Source: Antrihabitans stalactiti
GTDB lineage: Bacteria > Actinomycetota > Actinomycetes > Mycobacteriales > Mycobacteriaceae
DNA length: 64,000 bases
Direction of reading: 5' to 3'
NCBI RefSeq assembly: GCF_012932915.1
Contig: NZ_VCQU01000011.1
Span: 62,001-126,000, forward strand
Part shown: positions 19,621 through 28,346 of the stretch, one piece after another
How the letters are laid out: each line of letters starts with the position of its first letter
Numbering within the stretch: the first letter of the stretch is position 1
Made by a program: the position numbers and the translations under genes
Notes under the pieces: generated by a model
Told to the model about the DNA's origin: nothing
The model's input: only the letters and a program-made list of their open reading frames with translations
Database searches by the model: none

Positions 19621-21777
19621 GTGTTTGCAAGCCTGGCAAGATTCGTAGTCCATAATCCGTGGAAGATCATCGCTGCGTGGATCATTGCGGCTATCGCCGT
19701 GGTCTCGTTCGCACCCACTCTCGCAGATGTACTCAACCGAGAGCAGCAAGGCTTCCTGCCCGACAAGTACGAATCGGTGCAGGCGGGGAACGTCGCAAAG
19801 ACGGCGTTCGCCAAGTCCGACGACGCGACCGCGCAGATCGTGGTCACACGCGAGGACGGCGGCGCACTCTCCGACAGCGATCAAGCCAAGGTGCAAGCAC
19901 TGTCGGACAAGCTGGCGTCAGCCAAGATCGACCGTGTCGTCGCAGCAGCGACCGGCCCGCAGGCGGTGTCGGAGAACAAGAAGGTCCAACTGATCTCGGT
20001 CCAACTCCAGGGCCTGCCGGACAAACCAGAAGTATTCGACGCCATCAAAGAGATTCGCAAGGTCGGCACCGAAGACCTGAAGGGCAGCGGAATTCGCATG
20101 GCCGTCACCGGCGATGCCGCCCTCGGCGTCGACAACGCGGACGCCTTCGAGAACGCCCTCGTCATCCTGTCGCTCGCGACGATCGTCCTCATCATCACGT
20201 TGCTGCTCATCATCTATCGCAGCCCGGTTGCCGCGTTCCTGCCGATCGTCTGCGTTGCCATCGTGTCCTCGATCGCACCCGGCGTGATCGCGCTCGTCGC
20301 GAAAGCGACCGGCCTGCAGGTCGACCAATCGCTGCAGATCATCGTGACGATCGTGCTGTTCGGCGTTGGAACCGACTACATCCTCTTCTTGCTGTTCCGT
20401 TATCGGGAACTGTTGCGCGAGGGCATGGAATCGAAGGCCGCGCTCGAACTCGCCTTGGAACGCGTCGGTGAAGTCATCGCGTCCGCAGCGGGGGCAATCA
20501 TCGTCGCGTTCATGGCACTGCTGCTTGCCATCTTCGGTGCGTTCCGGTCGCTCGGGCCAGGTTTGGCGATCGCCGTAGGGATCATGGCCGTTGCCGCACT
20601 CACGCTCATCCCGGCCGTCGTCTCGCTGATCGGTCCGAAGGTGTTCTGGCCGTCGAAATCGTGGCAGAACGAGCCCAAGGGAACGAGATTCGCGAAGCTC
20701 GGCGATTTGACCGGTCGCAAACCCGCCCTCGTCGCCCTGGTATCCGGCGGGATCATGGTGGTGCTGGCGCTGGGAATGTTCAGCTTCAAGACCGACTACG
20801 ACCAGGTCGCGCAGCTGCCGAGCGATACCGAATCTGCTCGCGGAATCAAGGACCTCACCCTCGGCTTCCCGGCAGGCGCCCTCAATCCCACCCTGACGTA
20901 CATCCATTCGACGAACGGTCAGCCGCTGGCGCCCGCCGACGTCCAGCGCGTCGCCCAAGAATTGAAGACAGCACCCGGCGTGGGCGGCGTGATGCCAGGC
21001 GCGACAGGCGATCTCGGCACCATTTCGAAGGACGGCAAGACCGCGGTCATCACGTTGCTGCTGAACGCAAGTCCGTATGCCAACGAGGCCCTCGATACCG
21101 TCGAGCCGCTCCGCGACAAGGCACACTCGCTGGCACCTGCCGGGACCGAGATCCTCGTAGGTGGCCCGACGCCGGCCTTTGCCGACATCCGGGACGCGAA
21201 TTCGCGCGACTTGACGGTGATCTTCCCGGTCGCCGGCATCCTGATCGCGATCATCCTGGGTCTACTGCTCCGCAGCGTCGTCGCACCGCTCTACCTGATG
21301 GCATCGGTGCTGCTGCTGTTCTTCTCCACGATGGGTGCGACGGCGTTTGCCTTCGTCACGCTCGATGGCCGTGCGGGAGTGAGCTTTTCGCTACCGATCA
21401 TGTTGTATCTGTTCGTGGTAGCGATCGGTACGGACTACAACATCCTCATGATCGCGAGGCTTCGAGAAGAAGCGCGGCAAGGTCGAGAACCGCGAGACGC
21501 GGCACGCTTGGCGATCGCACACGGCGGTCCGTCGGTCGGTGCGGCAGGCATGATCCTCGCAGGCACTTTCGCTTCGATGCTGCTCGCTGGTATCGCCTTC
21601 CTCACCGAGATGGGATTCGCTGTCGCACTTGGCATTCTGCTCTCGTCGTTCGTGATGGCGATGTTCCTCGTGCCGTCCATCACCGCGCTGCTCGGTCACA
21701 AGGCGTGGTGGCCCGGCCATGGCGATGTCGGTGCTGCGAAGCCGGACGACGAAGTCGACCTGGTGAAGGTGGGCTGA
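19621..21777 (+). CDS. MmpL/RND-family membrane exporter
   Basis: The 718-residue transporter opens MFASLARFVVHNPWKIIAAW and has the MmpL two-half arrangement with two periplasmic domains. Each half carries a GTDY proton-relay motif (FGVGTDYILFLLFRYRE and AIGTDYNILMIARLREE). The 25-residue C-terminal tail after LLGHKAWWPG is short, so the MmpL3-like regulatory domain is missing. Control by the divergent TetR through the palindrome at 19554-19575 is likely. MmpL members in these bacteria export cell-envelope lipids, siderophores or drugs; which applies here is not visible. The start is GTG 19621. Confidence 0.88.
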   Translation: MFASLARFVVHNPWKIIAAWIIAAIAVVSFAPTLADVLNREQQGFLPDKYESVQAGNVAKTAFAKSDDATAQIVVTREDGGALSDSDQAKVQALSDKLASAKIDRVVAAATGPQAVSENKKVQLISVQLQGLPDKPEVFDAIKEIRKVGTEDLKGSGIRMAVTGDAALGVDNADAFENALVILSLATIVLIITLLLIIYRSPVAAFLPIVCVAIVSSIAPGVIALVAKATGLQVDQSLQIIVTIVLFGVGTDYILFLLFRYRELLREGMESKAALELALERVGEVIASAAGAIIVAFMALLLAIFGAFRSLGPGLAIAVGIMAVAALTLIPAVVSLIGPKVFWPSKSWQNEPKGTRFAKLGDLTGRKPALVALVSGGIMVVLALGMFSFKTDYDQVAQLPSDTESARGIKDLTLGFPAGALNPTLTYIHSTNGQPLAPADVQRVAQELKTAPGVGGVMPGATGDLGTISKDGKTAVITLLLNASPYANEALDTVEPLRDKAHSLAPAGTEILVGGPTPAFADIRDANSRDLTVIFPVAGILIAIILGLLLRSVVAPLYLMASVLLLFFSTMGATAFAFVTLDGRAGVSFSLPIMLYLFVVAIGTDYNILMIARLREEARQGREPRDAARLAIAHGGPSVGAAGMILAGTFASMLLAGIAFLTEMGFAVALGILLSSFVMAMFLVPSITALLGHKAWWPGHGDVGAAKPDDEVDLVKVG

Positions 21778-21778
21778 T

Positions 21779-22774
21779 TCAGCCTATGCCGAGAGCTTTG
21801 GCGAAGCCGGGCCACGAGTTGTGGATGTCGTCTTCCCAGTAGCCCCACGAGTGCGTGCCGCCCGCGCGGAAGTCGAACGTCGCAGGAATGTTGAGCGCGG
21901 CCAGGCGATCGGCTAGATGGTGCGTGCAGGCGTTGGTCGCGGCTTCGATGATGCCGCCGGTCACCGCCTGGTTCGCCAGCATCAACGGACTGTCGAGGAG
22001 CCGTGGATTCGCCAGCGTGTCATGGACTCCCGGTAACCCGTTACCGCTGGATAAGTACAAGTACATGCCACGCAGCTTTTCGGCGTTGACGTAGGGATCG
22101 GCATTCGTCCATGCGGGGTCGTTGTCCTCGCCCCACATGTTCGCCGCGTCCGCACGTCCACGTCCTTCGACGACCAGTCGGACGAACTGACGGCCGACCG
22201 GAGTACTGGTTTCGGCGCAACCGCTGTACGCGCCGACCGCTTTGTAGAGCGTCGGCGCCGCTTGCGCGAGGGCGAGGGCAGCGCCGCCCGCCATCGACAC
22301 GCCGGCGATCGCATTGGTCCTACTGGTCCCGAGCGCGGCATCGACGATCGGCGGCAGTTCCTTCGTCAGGAAGGTCGTCCACTTCTGTCTGCCGATCGAC
22401 GGATCATCGCGCTGCCAGTCGGTGTAGTAGCTGAAGGCGCCACCTACCGGGATCACGATGTTGACGTTCTTATCTGCGAAGAACTTGTCGATATCGGTCT
22501 GGGTGTACCAGTTCAGCGAGTCGAGACCGCCGCCTGCACCGTTGAGCAAGTACAGGACCGGACGGGGCGCACTGTTATCCGCCGCATGAAAGACCTGCAT
22601 GTCGATATTGCGGTCCATCGCCGCTGAATGCACCGAGAAGATCGAATGGCGATCATCGACCTTCGTCGTCTTGACCAGCGACGGCGCTGCCGGTTCAGCC
22701 TGTACAGGCGCGGCAGCCAGCAGTGGCGCGGCGACGAGTGCCGCAACTGCCAGTATCGCCTTGAACACCCTCAT
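21779..22774 (-). CDS. Secreted antigen 85-like mycolyltransferase/esterase
   Basis: This 331-residue alpha/beta hydrolase belongs to the Ag85 (esterase D/PHA depolymerase-like) superfamily. It has an N-terminal signal peptide ending near residues 25-27 (APVQAEP). The nucleophile serine is in GVSMAGG (Ser160) and the catalytic histidine in GTHSWGYW (His308). Ag85 proteins move mycolic acids between trehalose monomycolate and arabinogalactan or another trehalose in the outer envelope. It lies one base after the convergent MmpL stop. Two paralogues occur at 53166 and 54822. Whether it transfers mycolates or hydrolyses another ester cannot be told from sequence. Confidence 0.85.
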   Translation of the reverse strand: MRVFKAILAVAALVAAPLLAAAPVQAEPAAPSLVKTTKVDDRHSIFSVHSAAMDRNIDMQVFHAADNSAPRPVLYLLNGAGGGLDSLNWYTQTDIDKFFADKNVNIVIPVGGAFSYYTDWQRDDPSIGRQKWTTFLTKELPPIVDAALGTSRTNAIAGVSMAGGAALALAQAAPTLYKAVGAYSGCAETSTPVGRQFVRLVVEGRGRADAANMWGEDNDPAWTNADPYVNAEKLRGMYLYLSSGNGLPGVHDTLANPRLLDSPLMLANQAVTGGIIEAATNACTHHLADRLAALNIPATFDFRAGGTHSWGYWEDDIHNSWPGFAKALGIG

Positions 22775-22869
22775 GCCTCTCTATGCAGAACAGTTTCGAC
22801 GGACCGGTGAGTGCGAATCATGCTGCGGCACAATCGCACACACCGCTGCGGGCCGTCGGATCGAACGAA

Positions 22870-23085
22870 CTAGCTACTTCCGAGAACGAGGCACAAGGGT
22901 CCGAGCGCGCACTTCGCCGCCGTTTCGGACTCCGCCTTGCACGGAACGAACTTTCCTTGATAAACGCAGACGGTGTCGATGATGTCTGCACTCGCTGTCC
23001 CTGGGCTCATGAAGGCCGCCCCCGCCGCGACCGCAAAACCCGCAATGCCCACTGCGAAAGATCGTTTGAGGCCTGATCTGGACAT
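22870..23085 (-). CDS. Small secreted cysteine-containing protein
   Basis: The 71-residue protein starts MSRSGLKRSFAVGIAGFAV and has a typical Sec signal peptide, probably cleaved after GTASA near residue 32. The mature part is about 39 residues with four cysteines (VCVYQ, VPCK, KCAL, LCLV), enough for two disulfides. I chose ATG 23085 because a longer frame to 23304 would bury the signal peptide. There is no family assignment. It is probably an envelope or secreted peptide; the 240 bases upstream are free of genes and presumably carry its promoter. Confidence 0.65.
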   Translation of the reverse strand: MSRSGLKRSFAVGIAGFAVAAGAAFMSPGTASADIIDTVCVYQGKFVPCKAESETAAKCALGPLCLVLGSS

Positions 23086-23327
23086 GATTGCTCCAATTCT
23101 GTCTTGCTCTGACAAATACTTCGACGAACCCGGCTCCCGACCAAGACAGAGATTCGCACGCTGGAAAGGCCCGCGCCGCAAAGATTCTGAACCGATTCGC
23201 AATGGTGTCGCGTTTGTTACCGATGATGCAGATGTTACGAGTGGGGTTAATGGGGCGAAATCGCTGATGGGAAGCACAAAAGCCCCACGATCCGACCGCG
23301 ACACACCGAAAGGGCATCAACGGGCAC

Positions 23328-23366
23328 AAAAAAGCTCCCCACCTGCATTACGCAGATGGGGAGCTC
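23328..23366 (-). terminator. Intrinsic terminator of tRNA-Ser(CGA)
   Basis: Read on the minus strand just after the tRNA, GCTCCCCA pairs perfectly with TGGGGAGC around a 15-nt loop, and the stem is followed by a run of six T. This is a textbook rho-independent terminator, rare in form for such a GC-rich genome. Confidence 0.9.
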
Positions 23367-23369
23367 TGG

Positions 23370-23457
23370 CGGTGGCGGAGGGATTTGAACCCTCGGAGGG
23401 GGGTTACCCCTCACACGCTTTCGAGGCGTGCTCCTTAGGCCGCTCGGACACGCCACC
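23370..23457 (-). tRNA. tRNA-Ser(CGA)
   Basis: The 88-nt gene folds with acceptor GGTGGCG/CGCCACC and discriminator G. The anticodon stem-loop is CACGC-CTCGAAA-GCGTG, with anticodon CGA. It has a long class II variable arm (GAGGGGTAACCCCCCTC) and the T-loop GTTCAAAT. The 3' CCA is not encoded. It reads UCG codons. Confidence 0.95.
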
Positions 23458-23499
23458 GCCGCAGACTCTACCGGAACTCGGCAGGACCGCTAAATCGCT

Positions 23500-23691
23500 C
23501 TATGCGCCGCCGCCCGTGGCCTTGTCCTTCAGCTCGTTGGCCGTCTCCTTGGCCTTCTCGATGCCCTCCTTGAGAACGTCCTGAGCCTTGTCTGCAAGTT
23601 CCTGCGCCTTGGTTATCGCTCCTTCGAGAGCTTCCTTGGCCTGACCAGCAACGTTTTCCGCGTTTGCCTTTGCGTCGTCTGCAATACCCAT
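23500..23691 (-). CDS. Small helical stress-type protein (CsbD/LEA-like)
   Basis: The 63-residue protein is nearly all Ala, Lys, Glu, Asp and Gln, arranged as an amphipathic helix with 11-residue periodicity (repeats like AKEALEGAITKAQELADKA). There is no signal peptide or membrane segment. The composition resembles CsbD and late-embryogenesis-abundant proteins, which accumulate under general stress, so a stress-protective role is likely but not shown. It is transcribed toward tRNA-Ser(CGA), downstream of tadA on the same strand. Confidence 0.65.
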   Translation of the reverse strand: MGIADDAKANAENVAGQAKEALEGAITKAQELADKAQDVLKEGIEKAKETANELKDKATGGGA

Positions 23692-23787
23692 GACATCCTC
23701 CGTGACGTTTGGCGCACCGGTCGTCCGGCACGGTCACATCGTCGCACTTCACGCCACCGTTGAAAGGAGTTTCTTGCAAGCTCATTT

Positions 23788-24237
23788 CTAACGCTGGGAG
23801 CGAAAGAATTCGTCGAGCAACGCGGCGCATTCGTCGGCGAGCACACCACCCTTGACGTCTGGTCGGTGGTTGAGCCTGCGATCGCGGACCACGTCCCACA
23901 GCGAGCCCACCGCGCCCGTTTTCGGCTCCCACGCGCCGAACACCACTCGCGAGATACGAGCCGCCACCAACGCACCCGCACACATCGTGCAGGGCTCGAG
24001 CGTCACGGCCAGGGTGAGACCGTCGAGGCGCCAGCCGTCGCCGTACACCTTCGCAGCTTGTCTCAGCGCCAGGATCTCGGCATGAGCCGTCGGGTCGCCG
24101 GTTTCCTCACGCGCATTTGCCGCGCGCGCGAGGACCGTTCCGTTCGCGTCGACGACGACAGCCCCGACCGGCACATCGGCCGCACTCGCCGACCGCGCCG
24201 CATCGATCGCGGCACGGATCAGCTCTTTGTCATCCAA
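23788..24237 (-). CDS. tadA: tRNA(adenine-34) deaminase
   Basis: TadA turns adenosine-34 of tRNA-Arg(ACG) into inosine, allowing one tRNA to read CGU, CGC and CGA. The 149 residues have the cytidine-deaminase zinc fold. The catalytic HAE motif (TAHAEILALR) is near residue 53, with zinc cysteines in EPCTMCAGAL near residue 83. Length and motifs are standard. The tRNA-Arg with an ACG anticodon, its expected substrate, is present at 49380-49452. The gene downstream of the TIGR03941 partner keeps the order seen in mycobacteria (Rv3753c-Rv3752c). Confidence 0.93.
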   Translation of the reverse strand: MDDKELIRAAIDAARSASAADVPVGAVVVDANGTVLARAANAREETGDPTAHAEILALRQAAKVYGDGWRLDGLTLAVTLEPCTMCAGALVAARISRVVFGAWEPKTGAVGSLWDVVRDRRLNHRPDVKGGVLADECAALLDEFFRSQR

Positions 24238-24251
24238 CGACGGTCGTCCGA

Positions 24252-24791
24252 CTACCGGGGGAGCTTGTCGAGCACCGCGGCCAACTCGTTCGCGAAGCCC
24301 AATCGGGCCGCGATCATGCCGAGTTGCTCGTCGGGATACAGGTCGGTTTCGGCGACGATCACACTCAACACCGGCTCGGGCAAGCCCAGGTCCGCCAGCA
24401 CGCTGAGATCGCCTTCCTCCCAGGGCTCCACGTCGTCCAACTCGTCCGGGTCGATGTCCGGAATCTCGACGTTGATCGCGTCGAGGATGTCGGCGGCGAT
24501 GTCGTAATCGATCGCAGCGGTCGCGTCGGACAGCAGAATTCGCGTGCCAGACGGCGCAGGCCGGAGCACGACGAAGAACTCGTCGTCGACGTCCAAAAGC
24601 CCGAAAACAGCTCCTGAGCTGCGTAGTTCACGAAGTTCGGTCTCCGCGGCGGCCAAGCTGGTAAGTGCAGCACCTGTCATCGGTGTGCACTTCCACTTGC
24701 CCTCTTCGCGGACGACGGCGACGCCGAACCCCTCGAGATCGTCGAACTCCTCGGGGGTCGCCCTATTCGTACTCGAGCGCTGTGCAGCCAT
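24252..24791 (-). CDS. tRNA adenosine deaminase-associated protein (TIGR03941 type)
   Basis: The 179-residue acidic protein is found next to tadA across actinobacteria. It contains FDDLEGFGVAVVREEGKWKC near residue 15 and a very acidic centre (IPDIDPDELDDVEPWEEGD). It has no catalytic motif; the biochemical role is unknown, though constant linkage suggests it helps TadA. ATG 24791 is preferred, since the frame to 24902 runs into the divergent tyrA promoter. It ends 14 bases before tadA begins, so the two are probably one transcript. Confidence 0.85.
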   Translation of the reverse strand: MAAQRSSTNRATPEEFDDLEGFGVAVVREEGKWKCTPMTGAALTSLAAAETELRELRSSGAVFGLLDVDDEFFVVLRPAPSGTRILLSDATAAIDYDIAADILDAINVEIPDIDPDELDDVEPWEEGDLSVLADLGLPEPVLSVIVAETDLYPDEQLGMIAARLGFANELAAVLDKLPR

Positions 24792-24887
24792 GGCCGCAAC
24801 GGTAGTCCGCCCAGCCCGGATTGTTGAAGTCGCTACGGCGAATGGGCGAACGACACCCGGCGCGGCGCCGTATGAAAACCTTTGTGG

Positions 24888-25832
24888 GTGCCTGACGTCC
24901 AACCACCCGTGTGTGTCCTCGGCCTCGGATTGATCGGCGGATCGCTGCTGCGTGCCGCCGTTGCGGCTGGTCGCGATGCGTGGGGATACAACCGCTCAGC
25001 TGACGCAGTCGACCAAGCCGTCGCCGACGGCTTCGATGCGAGCACCGACCTGGTCGCCGTGCTTCAAAGGGCACGTGCCGCCGACGCGCTCGTCGTCATC
25101 GCCGTGCCCATGCCCGCGGTCGACGGCATCTTGGGGATCGTCGCGGAGCACGCGCCTGACTGCGCGCTGACCGACGTCGTCAGTGTGAAGGCGCCGGTGG
25201 CCGCAGCGGTCCGTCGGCGTGGGCTCGGCGCGCGGTACGTCGGCGGACACCCGATGGCTGGTACAGCCGAATCAGGCTGGTCAGCCTCCGACGGTGGCTT
25301 GTTCCGGGATGCGGTGTGGGTTGTCGGGGTCGACGATCATGCCGACCCTGTCGTATGGGAGCAGGTCGCGCGTGTGGCCCTGGACTGCGGCTCGGTTGTG
25401 GTGCCTGCCGAATCCGTCGAGCACGACCAGGCGGTCGCGCGCATCTCCCATCTACCCCACCTACTGGCCGAGGCACTCGCACTGTCTGGTGCGCGCGGCG
25501 GCAGTCTTGCGCTCACGTTGGCCGCCGGGTCGTTCCGAGACGGCACTCGCGTTGCCGCCACCGCTCCCCCGCTGGTCCGAGCGATGTGCGAGGCCAACGA
25601 CCGGGCATTGCTCGAAGCACTCGACGAAACTCTGGCGGTTTTGGAGGCCGCACGGTCGGCGTTGGCACGCGACGGCTCGACTGCCGATCTCGTCGACGCC
25701 GGTCATGCGGCGCGCCTTCGCTACGAACGGCACGAAAGATGGGCGATCACCGACCTCGAACCGGGGACTCCAGGCTGGCTCGGTCGCCTTCGCAACGCCG
25801 GCCGCAAAGGTGGGGCACTCTTCGAACTGTGA
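24888..25832 (+). CDS. tyrA: Prephenate dehydrogenase
   Basis: This enzyme oxidatively decarboxylates prephenate to 4-hydroxyphenylpyruvate in tyrosine synthesis. The 314 residues have an N-terminal Rossmann fold with [11 protein letters not shown] (NAD(P) binding), the substrate segment [12 protein letters not shown] near residue 120, and the helical dimerisation half with [19 protein letters not shown]. Starts GTG 24888 and TTG 24882 are both possible; GTG is chosen. No chorismate mutase or ACT domain is present. It is divergent from the tadA-partner gene, as in mycobacteria (Rv3754). Confidence 0.92.
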   Translation: MPDVQPPVCVLGLGLIGGSLLRAAVAAGRDAWGYNRSADAVDQAVADGFDASTDLVAVLQRARAADALVVIAVPMPAVDGILGIVAEHAPDCALTDVVSVKAPVAAAVRRRGLGARYVGGHPMAGTAESGWSASDGGLFRDAVWVVGVDDHADPVVWEQVARVALDCGSVVVPAESVEHDQAVARISHLPHLLAEALALSGARGGSLALTLAAGSFRDGTRVAATAPPLVRAMCEANDRALLEALDETLAVLEAARSALARDGSTADLVDAGHAARLRYERHERWAITDLEPGTPGWLGRLRNAGRKGGALFEL

Positions 25833-25870
25833 GTGAATTTCACCACTGGAGGGGTGAGACGCGCGCACGG
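25827..25870. repeat. 44-nt imperfect palindrome, family B, copy 2
   Basis: This copy has the same length and arm positions as those at 7090 and 47144, with a more degenerate left arm (CTGTGAGTGAATTTCACC). It fills the space between the convergent ends of tyrA and the glycolipid-binding gene, where a bidirectional terminator would be expected. Confidence 0.5.
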
Positions 25871-25871
25871 T

Positions 25872-26480
25872 TTAGATGCGCTCGGCGAGGCCCCGGTAAT
25901 CGAGGATGAAACCATCCGCGTCGACCGTGACCGACGACGAGGAGACCGGCGAGAGCACGTGGATCCCGTCGCCACCACTGCTGTAAGTGAGGCTGGCTTC
26001 GGCGACGCTGAGATCCGGCAGGTTGACGTAGACGACCGGCACTTGCAGGTCTTCGGAGTCGGCCTGCATCCCGTACCGGCGAATCGGCAGCGTGTTGAAG
26101 AACGGGCTGAGCACAACGTCGACATCGAGCGCGCCGCCGAACGTCGACCGGAGGTGCGTCGTCGGGCTCTCCACCATCCAATAGCCTTCTTCGTCCCGGC
26201 TGATCGAGATGTGCCGCTCACCCGACGCGATGCTGGTCCGCAGCGAAAGCCGGCGGGTGACGCCATTTTCGTCGGTCACCAGGTCGTAAGACGCGCTGAA
26301 CGCGGGGTGTTCCGGGCAGGCGCCGCCGATGATCCGGCCGACCGCTTTGATCCGATTTCCGTTGAGCTGCACCCGAACCGACTCCATCCGGGGTGCGTTG
26401 TGCGCACGCCACGTCAAGATGGCAGGCCAAGTCGACGGGGCACGGTCTGTCTGTGCGGACCATTGGGCTGGGTTGGTCAC
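25872..26480 (-). CDS. Putative glycolipid-binding protein (DUF1089 family)
   Basis: The 202-residue protein resembles the Glycolipid_bind (PA1994-like) family. It is a beta-rich fold with WRAHNAPRMESVRVQLNGNRIKAVG near the start, a central GYWMV strand, and LDVDVVLSPFFNTLPIRRYG. No signal peptide is visible, so it acts inside the cell. The PA1994 structure suggested glycolipid binding, but the physiological ligand is not known. It converges on tyrA with only the family B palindrome between them. Confidence 0.75.
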   Translation of the reverse strand: MTNPAQWSAQTDRAPSTWPAILTWRAHNAPRMESVRVQLNGNRIKAVGRIIGGACPEHPAFSASYDLVTDENGVTRRLSLRTSIASGERHISISRDEEGYWMVESPTTHLRSTFGGALDVDVVLSPFFNTLPIRRYGMQADSEDLQVPVVYVNLPDLSVAEASLTYSSGGDGIHVLSPVSSSSVTVDADGFILDYRGLAERI

Positions 26481-26516
26481 CCGTCTACGGTATGCGATCT
26501 TGAGCGATCCCCGAAG

Positions 26517-28346
26517 TCAGACCAGCGATTCGCGCCACGCGGCGTGTAGTCGGGCGAACCGACCGGTGCCGCCGATCAACTCTGCGGGGCTACCGTCTTC
26601 GACAATGCGGCCGCCATCCATCACCAGCACTCGATCGGCGATCGCGACTGTCGACAAGCGGTGGGCGATGATGAGGGCGGTTCGTCCGTTCAGCACGGTC
26701 TCCAGCGCGCGCTGCACCAGCCGCTCGCCGGGGATGTCGAGGCTCGACGTCGCCTCGTCGAGCACGATCACCGAGGGCGACGCGAGGAATACTCGCGCGA
26801 AGGCAACGAGCTGGCGTTGACCGGCCGACAAGCGACCGCCGCGACGCCGAACATCTGTATCGAAACCGTCCGGAAGCTTGGCGACGATCTCGGCAAGCCC
26901 AACCGCGCGTGCCGCCGCGACGATCTCTTCATCGGTCGCGTCCGGCTTGCCGAGGCGAATGTTGTCGGCGACCGAACCGGAGAACAGGTACGCCTCCTGG
27001 GTGACCATCACGATGTTGCGCCGCAGGTCGGTATCGGAGATGTCCCGCAGATCGATCCCATCGAGTGTGACCGTGCCGCCGGACGGGTCGTAGAACCGCG
27101 CGAGCAGTTTCGCCAGCGTCGACTTGCCCGCGCCGGTGGCACCGACCAGCGCAACGACCTGACCCGCTGGCACATCGAGCGAAAAGCGAGGTAGCACAGG
27201 TTGATCGGGCTCGTTCGAGTACGAGAACCACGCATTGTCGACGCGGATCGCGCCTTCGGCCCGGCCGATCGGCACAGGGTGCTCCGGCTCCACGACCGAC
27301 GGCTCTTCTTCGAGCACACCGGAGAGTTTCTCCAGCGCGGCTGCCGCCGATTGGTAGGAGTTGAAGACCTGCGCGAGCTCGTCCAACGGCCCGTAGAACC
27401 GCCGCAGGTACAACAGATAGGCCGCGAGCACGCCGATCTCGGTCTGCCCGTGCATCACTCGCCAACCACCGACAACCAGAATCACTGCTGTGGTGACGTT
27501 CCCGATGAGTCTCGTCAGACCTGTGTAGGTCGCCATACCGTGCAATGCGTCGGTATTGGCGGCGCGGTAGCGCGCGTCCTCGCCTGCGAGGATCGAATCG
27601 TTGCGTGCCTCGCGCCGAAACGCCTGCACGGCACGGATTCCGCCCATCGACTCGACGAAATGGACGACCACGTTGGCGATCGCACCTCGCGTCCGTCGAT
27701 AACCCGCCCGCTGACGCCTTCCCGCCGCGCGGGTGATGAAGGCCAGCGGGATGAAGCCGGCGAGCACCACGAGCGCGAGCGGAACGTCGAGGTACACCAA
27801 GATGACGGCGATAGTGACGACCGACAGGATCGCGCTGATCGCGTCGTTGAGCGCGCTCTCCAGCAGCCCTTCCAGTGATTCGAGGTCGCTGGTGAGCCGC
27901 GAGATGATCCGACCCGATGTGTACCGCTCGTGGAAGCCGACGCTGAGGCGCTGAGTGTGACCGAACACGCGCAGCCGCAGATCGAACAGAATGCTCTGAC
28001 TGAGCTTGCCGCTGATCATCAGGAACGCATAAGTCGTGGCCGCACCGAGCAACGCCATCGCGATGAAACCGCCGACCGCGACGTACAGCGGCGTCCACCG
28101 ACCGTCCGCCGCAGACCGCACGCCGACGTCGAGGGCATAGGCAACGAACAACGGACCAGCGACCATCGCGAGGTTGTCGACGACGATGATCCCGCCTGCC
28201 GCAGCAGCCAGGCGCCGGTACGGCCGAACCAACGAGGCCAGCAACCGCCGAGAACGACTGGCCAGCACCAGATTTCCAGCGGCGGTGACCTCTTTGTCCT
28301 CGTTCGCGACGCCACGCCAGCTGTCGTCGGAATCATTCTCCGCCAT
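26517..28346 (-). CDS. Heterodimeric ABC exporter, canonical-site subunit
   Basis: The 609-residue half-transporter has six predicted membrane helices (about residues 35-330) and an NBD with Walker A GATGAGKST, signature LSAGQRQ, Walker B IVLDEATSSLD and H-loop IAHR. The catalytic glutamate is present. ATG 28346 gives a usual N-terminus and overlaps the upstream partner by 14 bases; a GTG at 28358 is also in frame. Together with the next gene it should form a multidrug- or lipid-type exporter. This pair is a paralogue of the exporter at 7134-10804. Confidence 0.87.
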   Translation of the reverse strand: MAENDSDDSWRGVANEDKEVTAAGNLVLASRSRRLLASLVRPYRRLAAAAGGIIVVDNLAMVAGPLFVAYALDVGVRSAADGRWTPLYVAVGGFIAMALLGAATTYAFLMISGKLSQSILFDLRLRVFGHTQRLSVGFHERYTSGRIISRLTSDLESLEGLLESALNDAISAILSVVTIAVILVYLDVPLALVVLAGFIPLAFITRAAGRRQRAGYRRTRGAIANVVVHFVESMGGIRAVQAFRREARNDSILAGEDARYRAANTDALHGMATYTGLTRLIGNVTTAVILVVGGWRVMHGQTEIGVLAAYLLYLRRFYGPLDELAQVFNSYQSAAAALEKLSGVLEEEPSVVEPEHPVPIGRAEGAIRVDNAWFSYSNEPDQPVLPRFSLDVPAGQVVALVGATGAGKSTLAKLLARFYDPSGGTVTLDGIDLRDISDTDLRRNIVMVTQEAYLFSGSVADNIRLGKPDATDEEIVAAARAVGLAEIVAKLPDGFDTDVRRRGGRLSAGQRQLVAFARVFLASPSVIVLDEATSSLDIPGERLVQRALETVLNGRTALIIAHRLSTVAIADRVLVMDGGRIVEDGSPAELIGGTGRFARLHAAWRESLV

